Notes: generated by a model from the sequence alone, not told the origin. A stretch of 43,108 nt of DNA from Paenibacillus sp. 32O-W (GCF_007679495.1 NZ_VEGP01000047.1:1-43108); one strand, 5' to 3'; shown: positions 32,701-40,733, counted from the first letter of the stretch. Program-made: numbers and translations.

Positions 32701-34894
32701 TCGCCGGGAAGAAAGCGTCATAGGCCTTGATAAATTCCTTCACCAGTCCCGTTTCCCATATGGAACCGACCGCCTTGCCGCCGGCCCTTCCTCCGTCGGA
32801 ATGCCAATAGATCGACCGGTCGAACACCCGCAAATCAAGACTGGGGTAGACGTCCGCGATCCGGTCGAGCAGCACGATCCCCGCTTGGGCATACTGCTTT
32901 TCCCCGGTGAAGATATATGCATCCCGCAGCGCTTTGATCGCATCCACTACAACTCCGTTGCTATACCACAAATGCCAATGCGTATAGTACGATATAAAGG
33001 TGTAGTAATTGCCGTTCTCATCCACCCAGCCGTAGCCGTCGTCGACACCCCAGGTTTCCCCCTTCTCCGGATAAAGCTCATTGACCAAATATTGAGGGTC
33101 GGCCAGCTCCCGGCGGAAGATCCCTTGTTCATCCAGTCCGCTCTCATAATAGGACTTGAAATCGTTCGTCGGATACCGGTAGTTCTTACCGTTCTCGTCT
33201 ACCGCGCTCGGATCGATCAGCTTCCAGGGTTCGTTGAACGGATCCGCCTTATACGGATAATTCCCCCATTTATCGATTTCCTTGCCCGACACCGGGCTGC
33301 CTAGCGGCTGATTGACCGCATAACTTCGCGGCAATGTTTGAGGGGGAACGGATTTCCATAGAAAGTCCCATCCGGCCTCCACATATTTGGCCGCCGCGCT
33401 CACCGCTCCCGACCGGTGGCCCTTGGCCCATTCGTATTGCTGCACATTGTTCCTCGCATTGGCCACTTTCTCTTCGGTATAGAAGGTGCTTCTCGTTTTG
33501 GAGCTTGTCAATTCTCCTACCTCCACGGTTACCCCGTCAGATTGAGTAACTCCGGCAAAAGTGACATCGACAGTGATCGCTGCCGCCCCTACACCGACTG
33601 CCTTGAAAAATCCGCCCTCCGTCTTCTTCAGCAAAACCTGATCATTGCTGCTTGTGAATACAATCTCGGCTTGGGACAGATCAGCCTTCTCCCCGTTATC
33701 CAATACCCCTTCCACCGAAGCCTTCACATACTGGGATTGCACCACGTCATCCTTATCCAGCTTGAGCTGCACCCCGGCAAGCCGGCTGTCCGTCACCTCG
33801 ATCGGCAATTCGGCGCTTACGGTTCTGCCCGCCAATGTAACCTGCACCTGAATGACCGCCGTTCCTTTCTTTAATCCGGTGACCTGACCGGTCTCATCGA
33901 CCCGAATCGTCTGCGGGTCCGAGCTGTAAAAGACCATCTCCGCTCCTGACAAATCCGCGTCGGCGCCATTGCTTAACATGCCGCTGACATGGAGCTGCCT
34001 CGTCCCCATTAAGGGAAGCGGCCCCCCGTCCATTCCTAACTCCACGCTTTCCAATAGCGAATTCACCACTTGAATATTCAATGATTGGACAGCCTTAAGC
34101 CCGTCAGCCTCCGCCTGAACGTGAATGACGGATGAGCCTTCAGCCAATCCGGTAATTAAACCGCTTTCATCAATACTGGCAATGTGATCATTCTCGCTCG
34201 CATAAGAGAACGTTGTCTGATTAACCGGCGTGCCGTCCGATTTATATACCGATGCCTGCACGCTCGTCGTTTCATTCATTAATAATATCTGCTTTGCCGC
34301 AGACACACTTAATTGCAGAGAAGGAAGCCCTTCCTGTTCAATCAGTGAAAATTTATATGGATACAAGGAATAATTAGAGCCTTTATCCGCCATCGGATTG
34401 CGTCCCGCCACCTGGAAGGTGATGGTGTGCGTCCCTTCGGTCAGATAAACGGTTTTCAAAGGAACGGTCGGTCCGAACATGCTTCCCGGATCATAGAAAT
34501 CATACCGGCCTATCCTCTCTTCGTCGATGAAGAGGTCGCCAATTCCGGCGGCTTTATAGAGATAGCCTTGAAATTCCAGCAAGTAATAGCCTGTCCGCGG
34601 TACATCAAAGTCGAAGGAGCGAGACTGGCCGACGGCATCCGCCGCGATCGAGGTGCCGTACAGATCTACTTTGCGGGTGATCGGCTTCTCGTTAATATCC
34701 CCGAGCACCCTGAGATTGGAGTCTCCCGAGTAGGCATCGATAAACATGTACGTGTATTCAGCCGGCGGTTCCGCCGCCTCGGCATGGACGAGCAAGGAAC
34801 CGGCGAATGGGACGGGAAACATCGTGACCGTGAGCATAATGGCCATAATAACAGACAGCTTTGCACGTAATTGTTTGTAGAAATACGAACTCAT
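29756..34894 (-). CDS. Large secreted polysaccharide lyase, heparinase II/III family, with Ig-like and FIMAH-like domains
   Basis: A 1712-residue exported protein. A signal peptide of about 40 residues (cut near VHAEA) is followed by a carbohydrate-binding-like beta domain (about 45-190), three BIG2-type bacterial Ig repeats (about 190-460, each with GLxxGxxVIxVQ-like strands), an alpha/alpha-toroid lyase domain (about 480-1000; HWHLWYSNGVVVDAIKALRDA, FGNNGFHQSALALAA, NGHGNEGSPGYN), an inserted CBM-like beta domain (about 1035-1135), and a heparinase II/III beta domain with SGHGHRDTLNLGIHAFG and HNTVVVNKR. The C-terminal 75 residues (LEEYISSGDILKPLTVQLRNSL...) match a FIMAH-type helical domain. 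It should cleave an acidic polysaccharide by beta-elimination at the cell surface; the exact polymer is not readable. The ATG at 34894 follows AGGAGG by nine bases. A cre-like site lies upstream. Confidence 0.92.
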   Translation of the reverse strand: MSSYFYKQLRAKLSVIMAIMLTVTMFPVPFAGSLLVHAEAAEPPAEYTYMFIDAYSGDSNLRVLGDINEKPITRKVDLYGTSIAADAVGQSRSFDFDVPRTGYYLLEFQGYLYKAAGIGDLFIDEERIGRYDFYDPGSMFGPTVPLKTVYLTEGTHTITFQVAGRNPMADKGSNYSLYPYKFSLIEQEGLPSLQLSVSAAKQILLMNETTSVQASVYKSDGTPVNQTTFSYASENDHIASIDESGLITGLAEGSSVIHVQAEADGLKAVQSLNIQVVNSLLESVELGMDGGPLPLMGTRQLHVSGMLSNGADADLSGAEMVFYSSDPQTIRVDETGQVTGLKKGTAVIQVQVTLAGRTVSAELPIEVTDSRLAGVQLKLDKDDVVQSQYVKASVEGVLDNGEKADLSQAEIVFTSSNDQVLLKKTEGGFFKAVGVGAAAITVDVTFAGVTQSDGVTVEVGELTSSKTRSTFYTEEKVANARNNVQQYEWAKGHRSGAVSAAAKYVEAGWDFLWKSVPPQTLPRSYAVNQPLGSPVSGKEIDKWGNYPYKADPFNEPWKLIDPSAVDENGKNYRYPTNDFKSYYESGLDEQGIFRRELADPQYLVNELYPEKGETWGVDDGYGWVDENGNYYTFISYYTHWHLWYSNGVVVDAIKALRDAYIFTGEKQYAQAGIVLLDRIADVYPSLDLRVFDRSIYWHSDGGRAGGKAVGSIWETGLVKEFIKAYDAFFPAMDDPEVMDEVLVFLQQKGEQYKLSFKDSATGIRKNIEDGILKEVYPNVKNANIFGNNGFHQSALALAAVVYDTLPETKEWLDFNFQSGGLLSNPYRVTGGNILAGLVNTVDRNGHGNEGSPGYNRLWISSFLEVANILEGYDKYPEADLYQNVKFRKMFSAMYPLTMLERYTPSIGDTAAAGNPVHVLDLAQMIRAYEVYREPIFAQLAYFLNNYRASGIHGDVFTENPEQIGKDIEAVIAEIGPLDLESTNLSGFGFAGLRDGFKTVPQYGESLFFMDMEVIESTIGYRFFDSNSTVQLEANEPGHSITFAFPVTAAGEYDVLLRPWRAPSYARYNVYIDDQFVKEVDFFGSSKELELLGTLTLEEGKHQISFRYSGITDGASNYKMGVTELRLQEPQDDDQPEPVDTQRGMWMYYGVSSGHGHRDTLNLGIHAFGLDLAPDLGYPKFADAVDMHRAQWMNNTISHNTVVVNKRKMATQVVSLPKHVDLNGGRVQLIDVEAPKVYPQTSQFRRTSAMIRVDADNSYIVDFFKVQGGSDHHFSFHSMEGEVTTEGLDLIPQVDESGQYVGTYAGPDVPLGHRVDDVDGPGYMGSGFHWLKDVDRAQNPTAPFSVDWNVKDTWNIYGGGAGANTDVHLRLTMLTPLDDAALADGLPPDNKPGNPKEIRYFIGHRSGTNLDSLFTSVIEPYKGSRFVQSIEKAEVRQGENEADGSKVQAVKVVLENGRTDYIVYSLDSSQEYIIDDQFRFQGFFGLYSVMDGKQEYAYVHDGTAIRPLDSEAEPVRARLTGTVTDFTRELSVSNELLVTMDLAGMQPEDLIGKWLFVENDQVRNAAYQIRGIEGLGGNQYSLKLGDITLIRSFANVNDFSKGYIYDIAPGAAFVIPLSHEQGAVPEPVTLEAVAWQLEEYISSGDILKPLTVQLRNSLKQAAHHLGKQHLPQASKSLEDFLKHMNNPAHRDKISEAAMAKLGADVQTLIEGLE

Positions 34895-34974
34895 ACATCA
34901 TCGCCTCCTGTTTATAGATTTTGGACCGACAATCTATCATTGCCCTCCTTCCCCATAATCTTTTCCTCAGAATT

Positions 34975-34988
34975 TGAAAGCGTTACCA
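34975..34988. promoter_or_regulatory. cre-like CcpA site upstream of the lyase gene
   Basis: TGAAAGCGTTACCA matches 13 of 14 positions of the Bacillus cre consensus TGWAANCGNTNWCA, 81 bases before the start codon. This suggests catabolite repression of the lyase. Apart from it and the GH2 terminator (35109-35150), the roughly 300-base gap holds nothing I can name. Confidence 0.6.
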
Positions 34989-35108
34989 ATTTCATCCTAG
35001 TCGTTTTTTCGGTTAAAAGAAATGGTAATTTCATGACAAGCATTTGTAATATTTTAACTATTTCATTATCTGCGGACTGGGTTTAAATCCGGTTGGTCCG
35101 GGTCGTGC

Positions 35109-35150
35109 AAAAAAACCTCTGCTCCCGCCATCCATACGGTTCAGAGGTTC
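35109..35150 (-). terminator. Terminator after the GH2 gene
   Basis: AACCTCTG / CAGAGGTT (35114-35121 with 35142-35149), followed on the minus strand by a T run. It lies about 50 bases after the GH2 stop codon at 35198. Confidence 0.85.
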
Positions 35151-35197
35151 TTTATTAGAGCAATCTATTATTAAGCTTCTGCCGTTCGAGTCGGTTT

Positions 35198-36964
35198 CTA
35201 CCGGGACTGTCCTCCCGCCGCATCCTTCCTCTCGATGGTCGCCGGTCGTGAATGAATGGCCCGGAAGACTTCGGACGGAAATTTCGGCCTCCGGTCATAC
35301 GTATACAGGCCGTTAACCTCCTGCTCGACATCATACAATTGAGTGTAGCAGAACCCGAGCATCAGCGGATGGTCCATCAGAACGCTGGTCAGTCCCTCAT
35401 ACCGAGCCAGGAATTCTTCCTCGCTGGTGGGCCGGTTGCCGTACCCCCAGCCATCGTCATTGCCTTTGTTGGGGTTCCACCAGATTCCCCCGTATTCGCT
35501 TACGAAGTAGGGCTCCCCGCGGTACTTCTGCCGTTCCGGAAAAGCATTAAAGACCGGGCCGCCCGTCTTCATCGGCTCGTAATGGGCGCGAAAAACTTCC
35601 GGGTCCTGCTCATAGTCATGCACATCGAAAATGTCCGTCTCCACATGATAATTCCCGCTTGTATCTATAACCGGGCGTGTCGGATCCAACGCCTTCGTCA
35701 TTCGGTAGATGCTGCGCAAGGTGGAATCGTCCTGCTTACCCCATTCCGTATCCCAGGTTTCGTTGAACGGGCACCAGCCGATTACAGACGGATGATTGAA
35801 GTCCCGTTCCACCGCTTCCAACCATTCGGAAAGCATGGTCGAGAGCCCCTTACCTCCGGAAATGTTAAGGCCCCAATTGCCATACTCGCCCCAGACCAAA
35901 TATCCGAGCCGGTCGGCCCAGTACAGATACCGCGGCTCGAACAGCTTCTCATGCAATCTGGCGCCGTTAAAGCCCAGTTCAAGCGAAAGCTCGATGTCCC
36001 GCCGCAAATCTTCATCCGTTGGGGCGGTGTAAACCCCTTGCGGATAGAAGCCCTGGTCGAGCACCAGCCGCTGGAAGACAGCCCGGCCGTTAATGCGCAT
36101 GGCATGACTGTCAAGTCGAAGCGTGCGCAGTCCGAAATAGGAGGATACGCTATCCAACTCTTTGCCGGATTCGTCCGATAGCGTCAGCTTCAAGTCATAC
36201 AGCCTTCCGCAGCCCGGCTCCCATAGCTGGATAGTCGACAGCGGCAGTGTAACGCGGACCGACGGGGAGCTCACTCCGATATCTGCCGCTCCGGCGAAAC
36301 TTCCTTCATATAGAGCCTCCGCCTTAAGCCGGACCCCGTTCCTCCAACCGTCGACCTGTGCTTCAAAATGAAGACAGCCATTCTCCGGATCGGGATAATA
36401 ACGCAAGGAGCGAATGCTGATATCGGGAACACATTCCAGCCACACCGTTTGCCAAATGCCCGTTGTCCGCGTGTAATCGCAGCCGTGGGATCGGTAGAGG
36501 CAGGATTGCTTGCCGCGGGGCTGCCTGCCTGACCGCGGATCATCCTCCGCACATACCGTCACTACATTAACGCCCGCACGCAATTGTCGGGTAATGTCGA
36601 AGGCGAAGGGAGTATATCCGCCGCTATGCTTTCCGACAGATTCCCCGTTAATCCAAACCTCGGCTTCGTAGTCGACCGCGCCGAAATGAATGAGCACCCG
36701 CCCCTCCGCCCAGGCGGCAGGGACTTCAAAGGCCCTCTGGTACCAGACGCCAGCCATAAAATCCTTATACTCCACACCGGACAATGAGCTCTCCGGGCAG
36801 AACGGCACAAGAATAAGGCCGCTCAAAGCATGCTCCGGGTTGGTCAAGCCGCGTTCCCGGCCACTTCGTCCATGATCGATTTCGAACCCCCACTCTCCAT
36901 TCAAGTTCAGCCACTGCTCCCGTTTCAATTGCGGCCGCGGATATTCCGGTCTGGGAATAGCCAT
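35198..36964 (-). CDS. Glycoside hydrolase family 2 enzyme (beta-galactosidase/glucuronidase type)
   Basis: A 588-residue GH2 enzyme without signal peptide, so cytoplasmic. The N-terminal sugar-binding jelly roll (about 10-180) has LNGEWGFEID, WYQRAFEVP and GAVDYEAEVWINGESVGKHSGGYTPFAFD; an Ig-like domain spans about 180-280; the TIM-barrel catalytic domain follows. The acid/base is Glu402 in CPFNETW and the nucleophile Glu490 in FVSEYGG. It is shorter than classical LacZ and close to the compact GH2 group that includes beta-glucuronidases. ATG 36964 follows GGGAGAGATG. It lies upstream of the lyase on the same strand but has its own terminator, so they are separate transcripts. A cre-like site precedes it. 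It probably trims imported oligosaccharides (inference). Confidence 0.93.
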   Translation of the reverse strand: MAIPRPEYPRPQLKREQWLNLNGEWGFEIDHGRSGRERGLTNPEHALSGLILVPFCPESSLSGVEYKDFMAGVWYQRAFEVPAAWAEGRVLIHFGAVDYEAEVWINGESVGKHSGGYTPFAFDITRQLRAGVNVVTVCAEDDPRSGRQPRGKQSCLYRSHGCDYTRTTGIWQTVWLECVPDISIRSLRYYPDPENGCLHFEAQVDGWRNGVRLKAEALYEGSFAGAADIGVSSPSVRVTLPLSTIQLWEPGCGRLYDLKLTLSDESGKELDSVSSYFGLRTLRLDSHAMRINGRAVFQRLVLDQGFYPQGVYTAPTDEDLRRDIELSLELGFNGARLHEKLFEPRYLYWADRLGYLVWGEYGNWGLNISGGKGLSTMLSEWLEAVERDFNHPSVIGWCPFNETWDTEWGKQDDSTLRSIYRMTKALDPTRPVIDTSGNYHVETDIFDVHDYEQDPEVFRAHYEPMKTGGPVFNAFPERQKYRGEPYFVSEYGGIWWNPNKGNDDGWGYGNRPTSEEEFLARYEGLTSVLMDHPLMLGFCYTQLYDVEQEVNGLYTYDRRPKFPSEVFRAIHSRPATIERKDAAGGQSR

Positions 36965-37038
36965 TCTGCATCTCTCCCTGTTTTATTTTTTCACTTTCTC
37001 ATTTTTCACCTTTCCGTTTCTAGCCTTTTAGTTCCGAA

Positions 37039-37052
37039 TGTTATCGTTTTCT
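37039..37052. promoter_or_regulatory. cre-like CcpA site upstream of the GH2 gene
   Basis: On the minus strand AGAAAACGATAACA matches 13 of 14 positions of the cre consensus TGWAANCGNTNWCA (only the first base differs). It lies about 75 bases before the GH2 start codon. Confidence 0.55.
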
Positions 37053-37162
37053 AGTATTTTTCTTATTTTACCACACTCTCGCATATCCGTCTGTCACAAT
37101 CATATTTATGCTCCATTTAAAGTCCGTATTTGGCTGATTTATCCGTTTCACGATTTCGTTCA

Positions 37163-37202
37163 AATAAAAAAAACGCTCCGGCCAAGCAAGCAAAAGCGCT
37201 TC
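37163..37202 (-). terminator. Likely terminator after the FMN reductase gene
   Basis: An imperfect stem AACGCT / AGCGCTT (one bulge), followed on the minus strand by eight T. It lies about 50 bases after the reductase stop codon at 37248. Confidence 0.5.
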
Positions 37203-37247
37203 GTTGATTAAGTATCTCATTATCCCATTATCTCATTACAGTCTATT

Positions 37248-37805
37248 TTATTGTTTCATTAATTGGGATTGGCGGTTGAACCACTGAATAAAATTGTCCA
37301 CTACCGTATCCAGAAACTTAACGGTTGGTTCGTGGGTCAGATTTCCGGCCGCATCGATTTTCTCATGAACGGCACCGACATATACTTCGTTGCCTGGAAG
37401 AAGCGGAGAGGATACTCCCGGCGAGAATAAAATATCGCGCAAATGCCCTTGAGCACGAGCCGTGCCCAGCGCCCCCATGGAGGCGCCCATGATCCAGGAT
37501 GGTTTGCCGATCAGAACTTTGTCCCCGCGGGATAACCAGTCAATCGCATTCTTCAGTACACCGGAAATGGAGTAGTTATACTCGGGAGTGACCCATAGGA
37601 CCGCATCGGCTTCCGCGACCTTGCCGCGAAATTGTTTGACTTCCGACGGAGGGTCATTTTCTATGTCTTCACTGAACATAGGAAGATCCTTGATGTTCAG
37701 AACCTCTATGTCCATTTTCGCTTGGTATCTTTTCTGCACATATTCCGCCAGCTTTCGGTTGTAGGACTCCTTACGAATGCTGCCGACAATCGCGACTATT
37801 TTCAT
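37248..37805 (-). CDS. NADPH-dependent FMN reductase / NAD(P)H-dependent oxidoreductase
   Basis: A 185-residue flavodoxin-fold reductase. MKIVAIVGSIRKESYNRKLAEYV is the FMN phosphate-binding GSxRxxSxNR motif, and WVTPEYNYSISGVLKNAIDW is the conserved PEYN(Y)SxxGxLKNxIDW signature. Members reduce FMN, quinones, azo dyes or chromate using NAD(P)H in the cytoplasm. ATG 37805 sits eight to nine bases after AGGAGG; an in-frame TTG two codons earlier is unlikely. It has its own promoter and a probable terminator, so it appears monocistronic. Confidence 0.93.
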   Translation of the reverse strand: MKIVAIVGSIRKESYNRKLAEYVQKRYQAKMDIEVLNIKDLPMFSEDIENDPPSEVKQFRGKVAEADAVLWVTPEYNYSISGVLKNAIDWLSRGDKVLIGKPSWIMGASMGALGTARAQGHLRDILFSPGVSSPLLPGNEVYVGAVHEKIDAAGNLTHEPTVKFLDTVVDNFIQWFNRQSQLMKQ

Positions 37806-37899
37806 GTGCAATGCCTCCTGTAGTATGGTTCGTTAGTTCAGATGATTTCCTAGCCTATGTGTGCCGGATTTTCTTTAGAAGCCAACTGTTGATATATCC

Positions 37900-37927
37900 A
37901 TTATATGAAAATGGTGTGCACTTTCAA
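37900..37927 (-). promoter_or_regulatory. Promoter of the FMN reductase gene
   Basis: On the minus strand TTGAAA (37927-37922), a 16-base spacer, then TATAAT (37905-37900), leaving a leader of about 90 bases before the start codon. Confidence 0.6.
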
Positions 37928-38002
37928 ACAGCCCGGATTAGGAGAGCCGATATCCGTTCCGTTTCCATTACCCTTTCACGATCCTTTAGCTCCAGTACCG
38001 TT

Positions 38003-38572
38003 TTATTCCGGGATATTGCCTCCAACCAAGCGATCTCCGGCGTTACCTGCCGGGTCTGTCTTATAATCATCTTCATCGGCGTGAATGATGATGGATTTGC
38101 CCCGCAAGGAATAGGCGCCGCTCTTTTCCAACGTCGCAGCTTTGAGCAGTAAGTCGGCCTCGACGGTGCCATCCGATTTCACCTCAAGATTGGGCATGTC
38201 ACCGAGATGATGGCCATCGGGATTGGAATGCCCGTGCTTCTTCCCGTCCGGATTGAAATGTCCGCCAGCCGTCTTGAAATCGAATGGAACGAAAGCTTTC
38301 TCGTGAATATGGAAGCCATGCTTGCCCGGAGCCAGCCCGGATACCTTAAGCTGCAAGCGCACCCCGTCCGGCTCCTGTGTCAAGATGGCCGAACCGACTT
38401 CTTTGCCGCGGGTATCGTACAGTTTAACAAGCGGTTCATCTGCCGAAACCGGCTGGGCTGTCTCAACCGCATTGATTTTCCATACATAAGCTAAGGACAC
38501 CACGCCGAACAAAATCGTCCCAAGCATTAAAACAGCGATTAAATGTTTTTGGTTGAATGGTTTTCGCTTCAA
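38003..38572 (-). CDS. sodC: Cu/Zn superoxide dismutase family protein, membrane-anchored, cysteine-free
   Basis: A 189-residue protein with an uncleaved anchor or signal (residues 10-31) and a SodC domain from about 48. The copper ligands His88 and His90 (HGFHIHE), bridging His105 (GGHFNP), zinc ligands His113, His122 and Asp125, copper ligand His164 (IIIHADEDDY) and active-site-type Arg181 are all present, so dismutation of superoxide outside the membrane is plausible. Unusually there is no cysteine: the disulfide positions near EKAFVPFD and at the end (RLVGGNIPE) are replaced. B. subtilis YojM also deviates from the canonical enzyme. Start is TTG 38572, seven bases after AAGGAGG, a strong site that decides it. 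Confidence 0.87.
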   Translation of the reverse strand: MKRKPFNQKHLIAVLMLGTILFGVVSLAYVWKINAVETAQPVSADEPLVKLYDTRGKEVGSAILTQEPDGVRLQLKVSGLAPGKHGFHIHEKAFVPFDFKTAGGHFNPDGKKHGHSNPDGHHLGDMPNLEVKSDGTVEADLLLKAATLEKSGAYSLRGKSIIIHADEDDYKTDPAGNAGDRLVGGNIPE

Positions 38573-38926
38573 AATAGTACCTCCTTCGAGATCATGTCTA
38601 GTTCATTCCATACTTCCCGATTATTACCAGAATGTCGGAATTTTATTAGACAATGTCATCTGAAGGCGGCGATATTAGCATCAAAATAACCCGGTTGTCC
38701 CCCAAGCTCCTTACCTCGACAAACTTCCTCCACTGGCCGAATTCTTGATCGCGCAGAAAAATAATCTATATTTTTCTCTGCAGGTGTAACAAAACGATAG
38801 TAAACTGGCACTAATAATTATAAGCTTGTTCAACAGTCGTTTATAGGGAATCAGGGAGAGAACGATGGTTTTTTGCAAACAAGCAGATAGGGCATTAAAG
38901 AAGCTCAGCGACGAAGAGGTGTGTGC
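38573..38926. other. Divergent intergenic region between sodC and the sigma-factor gene
   Basis: About 350 A+T-rich bases. A TGTAAC hexamer at about 38787 resembles ECF -35 elements, but no matching CGT/CGA-type -10 follows at 16-17 bases, so I do not call a promoter. No RNA structure or small gene is convincing. Confidence 0.4.
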
Positions 38927-39412
38927 ATGTATGATCACATAAAACAGATATATCTCGTTTATTATCACGAGCTGTATCGGTTTGTGGCAAAGCATTGCCG
39001 GAATCCGGACCATATTGATGACATTGTTCAGAATACGTTCGTGGAAGCTATGAAAAGCCTCGAAACGTATAAGAGCCGCTCCTCCATCAAAACCTGGCTG
39101 TTCGGCATAGCAAAGCATCAACTGTATAGGCATTTCAGAAAAAATAAGATGCAAGTCGATCTGGATGCCCTGGAAGGCGCGGCATGGGCCACGCATAATG
39201 ACTTCAGCGACAAGCTGCTGGCAGAGCAAATCCTGGCAACGATTAATGATTTAGAGCCTCCTCACAACGAAATCATGCGATTAAGGCTGATCGTCGGACT
39301 ATCCTTCAAGGAAATCGCTCTTAGGATAGGAAGAACGGAAAATTATTGCCGGGTCAACTATTACCGCACCAAAGAAAAGCTCAGGAAGGAGTACGCTTAT
39401 GAAAACCTGTAA
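38927..39412 (+). CDS. ECF-type sigma-70 family RNA polymerase sigma factor
   Basis: A 161-residue sigma factor. Region 2 reads LYRFVAKHCRNPDHIDDIVQNTFVEAMKSLETYKSRSSIKTWLFGIAKHQLYRHFRK, with the DDIVQ...F and WLFGIAKH motifs. Region 4 is MRLRLIVGLSFKEIALRIGRTENYCRVNYYRTKEKLRKE, the -35-binding helix-turn-helix. It directs RNA polymerase to a stress or envelope regulon held off by the next gene. ATG 38927 follows an AGAGGTG site at about five bases; a GTG two codons earlier would lie inside it. The 3' end overlaps the anti-sigma gene by 14 bases. Confidence 0.92.
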   Translation: MYDHIKQIYLVYYHELYRFVAKHCRNPDHIDDIVQNTFVEAMKSLETYKSRSSIKTWLFGIAKHQLYRHFRKNKMQVDLDALEGAAWATHNDFSDKLLAEQILATINDLEPPHNEIMRLRLIVGLSFKEIALRIGRTENYCRVNYYRTKEKLRKEYAYENL

Positions 39413-40664
39413 TTTGGTCAAAGACTTAATTCCTTTGTATGTAGAAGAGCTGGCTAACGAAGATAGTGCGGAACTGGTAAAAAATCATATTACGGAATGT
39501 GCGGAATGCAGAAGCTATTATGAAATGATCAAGCAGGATTATGAGGAACAGAAAGCAATCCAGCCGGATGACAAACAGTTGGATAGATTAATGGGGCAGC
39601 TTGCGGGGTATCAGCAGAAGATCAAGCTGGCCGGAGTGATGATGGCCATGCTTATGTCCAGTATTATTCATGGCGCCGGGGTTCAGTTTTTGTCTACGAT
39701 CCCTTTCCTGATCCTCGTCCCTTTTGTTTGCAGACTGTATTATGGCAAATCGTGGCCGATTCTGTTATCTTCCATCGGATTTGGAATCATAGGTGGATTA
39801 TTAAGCGAGAACCACTCCTCCAGTTATATTCCTTTCTTCACAGTGATGACTTTCCTTACATCCATCACCGGCGTCCTTGCTGCCGTATTGATCAAAAGCA
39901 GAATTGGGAAAATATGGAGACCCGTTTTTTGGATCATATCTGCCGCATTGTTGTTCGCAAGCTGTATGGCCTTCTTTTCTCTAAGCGGCAACCCTGTCGG
40001 CTATGTCCAAGCGATGGTCAAAAGCAAGGATTACGTAAATAAGACCTATGAAGAAGGGGTGTTGAGCTTCAAGGGAGTTGTGTTTAACTTCAAAGACAAA
40101 CGGCACTATGGACAATTTGAGTATGTATTGAATGGAGTCCGGCAGACTGCGACAATCGGCTTTGATCCTGATGGGCAGGTCGATGACTACTATAAATACG
40201 TGCTGGAGTCGCAATTCTTGTACGAAAGAAGCGCAGACATGAAGACCGAAATAACCGCCGCGATCGACTTCTCTCCCGTGGCAATCGATGCAAAGCCGGC
40301 ATCGGAGCTTAACATAACAGAAGATGAAATCAACGACCGATACTATCATCTTTCATATGATCCCGAGAGGCGGAACAAAGCGACAGCCCTTAGAAGAAGC
40401 GAAAGCGCGAAGTTGAGCTATGAAATTTCCTTCGGCCCCTTCAGCGAAGAGTACGATAAATTGTCCAAGGAACAATTTATCGATAAAGCGGCGGCCATCC
40501 TGAACACTTTGCAGGCACGCCAGGTTCCATTTCACAGCATCCAGGTTAAAGCGCTGGATCCAAGCGGCAGTCATCTGCAAAGCATCAGCTTCAGCAGCTC
40601 TTCATCAATTCAACAATTAAAGGACAGTTATACAACGCAAGGGTACGACATTTATAAAAAATAA
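39399..40664 (+). CDS. Zinc-finger anti-sigma factor with membrane domain
   Basis: A 421-residue protein. The N-terminus is a ZAS/zf-HC2 anti-sigma domain with Cys4 and His30-x3-Cys34-x2-Cys37, which binds and holds the sigma factor in the cytoplasm. Residues about 75-195 contain five or six membrane helices (starting LAGVMMAMLMSSIIHGAG, ending FWIISAALLFASCMAFFSLSG). A C-terminal region of about 220 residues without further helices probably lies outside and may sense the signal. The large sensor domain makes it longer than simple anti-sigma factors. It is co-translated with the sigma gene and followed by a strong terminator. Confidence 0.88.
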   Translation: MKTCNLVKDLIPLYVEELANEDSAELVKNHITECAECRSYYEMIKQDYEEQKAIQPDDKQLDRLMGQLAGYQQKIKLAGVMMAMLMSSIIHGAGVQFLSTIPFLILVPFVCRLYYGKSWPILLSSIGFGIIGGLLSENHSSSYIPFFTVMTFLTSITGVLAAVLIKSRIGKIWRPVFWIISAALLFASCMAFFSLSGNPVGYVQAMVKSKDYVNKTYEEGVLSFKGVVFNFKDKRHYGQFEYVLNGVRQTATIGFDPDGQVDDYYKYVLESQFLYERSADMKTEITAAIDFSPVAIDAKPASELNITEDEINDRYYHLSYDPERRNKATALRRSESAKLSYEISFGPFSEEYDKLSKEQFIDKAAAILNTLQARQVPFHSIQVKALDPSGSHLQSISFSSSSSIQQLKDSYTTQGYDIYKK

Positions 40665-40733
40665 ATCAGCACGAAATCTACACCATCCCGTGAACCTTCA
40701 TAACACGCGACGGATGGACAGTTAGGATGTTCA

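Noticed and set aside
38785-38815. TGTAAC hexamer as an autoregulated ECF promoter
   Set aside because: No CGT- or CGA-type -10 element follows at 16-17 bases.
38711-39229. Minus-strand open frame of 172 codons
   Set aside because: It overlaps the well-supported ECF sigma gene on the other strand and has no family features.
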